A stretch of DNA of 19,880 nucleotides, from NCBI RefSeq assembly GCF_000208925.1, contig NW_001915138.1, positions 1 to 19,880 of the forward strand, given 5' to 3'. Below are positions 17,050 through 19,880 of this stretch, piece by piece; position 1 is the stretch's first letter; each line of letters begins with the position of its first letter. Origin of the DNA: Entamoeba histolytica HM-1:IMSS. Lineage: Eukaryota > Evosea > Mastigamoebida > Endamoebidae. The notes beneath the pieces are model-generated. The model was given only the letters and a program-made list of their open reading frames with translations. It did no database searches and had not been told where the DNA came from. Both the position numbers and the translations under genes were made by a program.

Positions 17050-18531
17050 ATGAGCACACCAAACTCCTTACCACCAAAACCACTCCATTTGGCACCTCAA
17101 CCTCGTAGACCAAATAAAGCTGCACCTGTACCAAAGAAAAAACATGTCCATCAACAACCACCAACCTTAAAAGATGTTTTTGATGATGACATGACATTAG
17201 TTATAGATGATAGACCATCGATCAGAAGAAAACCAACATCTTCAGCTGGTGATTTACTTTCTCCAAACTCTGGAAATTCTCCATGTAAATCAACAGCTAG
17301 TACTCCTAGGTCTGAAAATGTTTTATTTAATTCTTCTTTGGAAAGAGGTAGTGAGTCTAGTTCATTAATATCTCCTCGTGGTATTTCTCAAACAACATTA
17401 ATAAATGGAAGGCACTCTTCCCATGAAGATCTACCTGAACATACTAGTGTTGTTCCATCTAGAGCAGCTCCACGTCCTGTAAAACATTTAGTTCAACAAA
17501 CAACAACTGCTAAATCATTTTCACCATCAATAGGTTTGCCTTCAAGTATTATAGATGAACCACCATATTCTCCAAAGGATTCAGGTAATTGTATGTCTTT
17601 TGCACAACCACCACCATCAAAACTTAAGGTTGGTTCAAACCAACAAACATGTGCTGCTCCAATACCACCATCAATTTCTAAAACACAAATAATTATGTCA
17701 AGTACAATGGCTGCTTCATCACCAAATTCTTGTGCATCACCAAAAAGTACTGGATCAGTTAGTAGTCTTTCACAACTCAATGCTATTACTCCTCCTTCTG
17801 ATTCTTCTCCATCAGTTAATGTTGCTTCTCCACCACCAGTTTCACCTCGTTCAAATGCTTATATTGTAACTGCTCCAATGTCTCCCTCTCCAAAAGGAAC
17901 AGTCCTTATTGCAGCACCACCACCATCATGTACTAAACCTACTGTTTCAATTGCAGCACCACCACCTCCTATGAACAAATCAAGTGTTACTGTTGCAGCA
18001 CCACCACCTCCTATGCATAAAGTAAGTATTGCTCTTGCAGTACCACCACCAATAAGTAGTTCAACATCAGTATCACAATCTACATCTTTAAATACATCTA
18101 CTTTGATTAGTACATCACCATCAAATAAAACGACTAATCAAGTTAAAATAGAAAACAATAACATACAAACAAATAATAAAATTGTAACACGACCAGCTCG
18201 AGATATTTCTCTTAATGATAATTGTTATCATATTACTCCAATGGAAAAATTTAATACACAACTACCACATAAATTTATTAAAAAACCATTTAAAATACCA
18301 ACAATTAATATATTAATTAAAGGTGATGAAAACGACGAAAAAGTTATTGAATTACTTGATAAATTAGGTGAAATTAATACGATTCAAGAAACACAACAAC
18401 AAGAAATTGAAGAATTTGGATTAGAACCAATATCGTATACTGAATTTGATACTTTAATATGTGTTAAAGGAAACTCAACAGAATTATCAAGCACATGTTG
18501 TATTGGTGATTCAATGCTTGTTAGTTATTAA
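17050..18531 (+). CDS. Pro/Ser-rich low-complexity protein, possible cytoskeletal or SH3-binding scaffold
   Basis: I chose the ATG at 17050 (MSTPNSLPPKP, 493 aa). The in-frame TTG at 17038 is not a eukaryotic start. The first 75% is disordered, rich in Ser, Pro and Thr, with PPKP, PRRP and SPR motifs. Around residues 287-334 there are near-repeats of the form VSIAAPPPP-M, the kind of polyproline that binds profilin, SH3 or EVH1 domains. The last 90 residues are different: after a basic LPHKFIKKPFKIP comes a mixed-charge, probably folded segment containing IKGDENDEKVIELLDKLGEI and ending CCIGDSMLVSY. I recognise no named domain there. By composition it could be a WIP- or formin-like actin regulator, but no WH2 or FH2 motif is visible. 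A GAACTC box lies 32-37 bases upstream. Confidence 0.8.
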   Translation: MSTPNSLPPKPLHLAPQPRRPNKAAPVPKKKHVHQQPPTLKDVFDDDMTLVIDDRPSIRRKPTSSAGDLLSPNSGNSPCKSTASTPRSENVLFNSSLERGSESSSLISPRGISQTTLINGRHSSHEDLPEHTSVVPSRAAPRPVKHLVQQTTTAKSFSPSIGLPSSIIDEPPYSPKDSGNCMSFAQPPPSKLKVGSNQQTCAAPIPPSISKTQIIMSSTMAASSPNSCASPKSTGSVSSLSQLNAITPPSDSSPSVNVASPPPVSPRSNAYIVTAPMSPSPKGTVLIAAPPPSCTKPTVSIAAPPPPMNKSSVTVAAPPPPMHKVSIALAVPPPISSSTSVSQSTSLNTSTLISTSPSNKTTNQVKIENNNIQTNNKIVTRPARDISLNDNCYHITPMEKFNTQLPHKFIKKPFKIPTINILIKGDENDEKVIELLDKLGEINTIQETQQQEIEEFGLEPISYTEFDTLICVKGNSTELSSTCCIGDSMLVSY

Positions 18532-19880
18532 AAGTCATTGAACAAAGTTATATGTTTTATTTTATAAAACAAATCTTTACATTTTATTAATTCGGCTTCT
18601 TTTTTTCAATATTTGGTTTTTTATTAAAGTATTATTTAAATGTAATAACAAAATATTTAACAAAAAATAAATTTATTAATTAAAACATGGAATTTACATA
18701 ACTTTTGAGGTGAATATTCCTTGTGGAATATGAGAAGACAATGCCTTTAAAAGAGATATTTGACTGTCAAAAAGTAAATACAATTGTAATGAAATGCTTG
18801 ATACTTTTTTAAATTAAGCATTAAGAATAGTACCAAATTGCATAAAATGATAAATATTTTTTTTCTTTTATATAAATTATTGAAGCTCTTTTAACAAATA
18901 GAACATTTTCTTCTTCTTCTTTTTTAGAACTACATGACCATTCTTCTGATAATTGAGTCTGTTTTTAATTAATTTATTTCATTTGACAAATTCTTTTGAT
19001 GATATGGTTTTTTTAATGATTTATTATTTGAGTAGAGTCATAATAAATGTTATCAATTATAAGTAGAATATTACACATTTAAATATTTATTAATTTTCCT
19101 TTTAAATCACAAAATCATACTCATTTGGCAACGAAAAAAAGCAAATAATTGAAAAAGAAGAGAATGAATGATATAAAAGAATAAAAAGAAAGTAAGAAGT
19201 TGGATAAGATGAAGAAAGAATAAAAGTAGAAAGGAGAGAATATAAAAATAAAGAAGATAAAGTGTAATAAAACAAAAGAGATGATAAAAGAAGAAAAGAA
19301 TGAAAAATAAAGGATGCAAATTTTATTGAAACAAATAAAAAAAGCGCAAAATTTAATGATGCAAAATATTTAGCAACATTTTTATGGATGCAAAATATTT
19401 TGAAATAAAAATAAATCATCATTTGATATTATTATTATATTTGATAATAAATTATATTATATATTAAATACATCATATTTCTTTATTATTTATCTTTCTT
19501 TTCTTTTTATTATTTCATATATTACATTATTATTCATTCATTTATTATTTATATTTCATTTATTAAATAAAATGAAAATGAAATTGTAAAATATCAATTA
19601 AATATTCATGAATAATAATTTATTAATATTTAATAATTGAAATAACAAATAATAAAGTAACAATAATGATATATTCAATATATTCTTTATTTGATTTGTT
19701 CAATATTAGATTATTCTATTTCATTATCATTTCATTGTCTTCATTATTTTATTTCATTTATTATTTCATATTCATTTATTATTTTTTTAAATCAAATAAA
19801 CAATAATATTGATATTCATTCATCATATTCATTTAATATAATAAATATACACAACATTTCAGAATAAATAATGAATATTT
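18532..19880. other. AT-rich low-complexity region with hairpins and short repeats
   Basis: No gene can be supported. Hairpins occur at 18714-18731 (ATATTCC/GGAATAT), 18759-18771 (TTTGAC/GTCAAA) and 18793-18822 (AATGCTT/AAGCATT). A purine-rich stretch runs from about 19125 to 19315. The frames on its opposite strand are only Phe/Leu/Ser/Tyr-rich complements of it. GATGCAAAATATTT occurs twice (19358-19371 and 19387-19400). From 19420 to the end the sequence is nearly pure A/T with recurring TTCATTTATTATTT motifs. Confidence 0.55.

Noticed and set aside
17493..17780. 95-codon minus-strand frame
   Set aside because: Antisense shadow of the Pro/Ser-rich gene; Gly/Glu/Ile-rich because it reads the complement of Pro codons.
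19102..19422. 106- and 70-codon minus-strand frames
   Set aside because: Complement of the purine-rich stretch; Phe/Leu/Ser/Tyr composition with no start context.

Overview
The window is nuclear DNA of a lower eukaryote, most likely Entamoeba (E. histolytica, E. dispar or a close relative). It is extremely AT-rich and has short, almost intron-less genes on both strands. Five genes have GAACT(T/C) boxes just upstream of their ATG, which fits the Entamoeba-type core promoter. One gene has a 54-bp intron beginning GTTTG and ending TAG. A SINE1-type retroposon carries 26/27-bp internal repeats and an A15 tail. I cannot decide the species from sequence alone.

Layout. Positions 1-487 are AT-rich non-coding DNA. 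Positions 488-1735 hold two retroposons head to tail: a well-preserved SINE1-like copy (about 529-1057) and a second element (about 1075-1735) with a different body, a 20-bp tandem repeat and a related 3' tail. A frameshifted gene of unknown family lies at 2866-3511. After about 1.5 kb of AT-rich DNA come a doubtful small basic ORF (5075-5272, -) and a type I membrane protein with a YxxPhi-like tail (5514-6788, -). Another gene-poor stretch leads to a minus-strand group: a spliced 82-aa membrane protein (7961-8263), a PAP2-family sphingosine-1-phosphate-phosphatase-like enzyme (8331-9413), a short SNARE-like protein (9692-9994) and a PPP-family phosphatase with a roughly 210-aa N-terminal extension (10670-12220). 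On the plus strand a TIA-1/Pub1-like three-RRM protein (12408-13328) is transcribed divergently from the phosphatase and converges on a frameshifted, potentially N-myristoylated TLDc-like gene (13496-14465, -). A decayed SINE1-like copy (about 15545-16165) follows, then RPB9 of RNA polymerase II (16264-16677, -) and a Pro/Ser-rich protein (17050-18531, +). The rest is AT-rich low-complexity DNA.

There is no operon or defence-type system. The genes are mixed housekeeping and membrane-trafficking functions (transcription, RNA binding, lipid phosphatase, SNARE, putative receptor). The most interesting non-coding signal is the SINE family. Its RNA would fold as a chain of short perfect hairpins, and the 3' tail shared by the two preserved elements can form a pseudoknot. 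A third, ancient copy is recognisable by colinear alignment with the first. Two genes are split by single frameshifts that could be real decay or sequencing errors.
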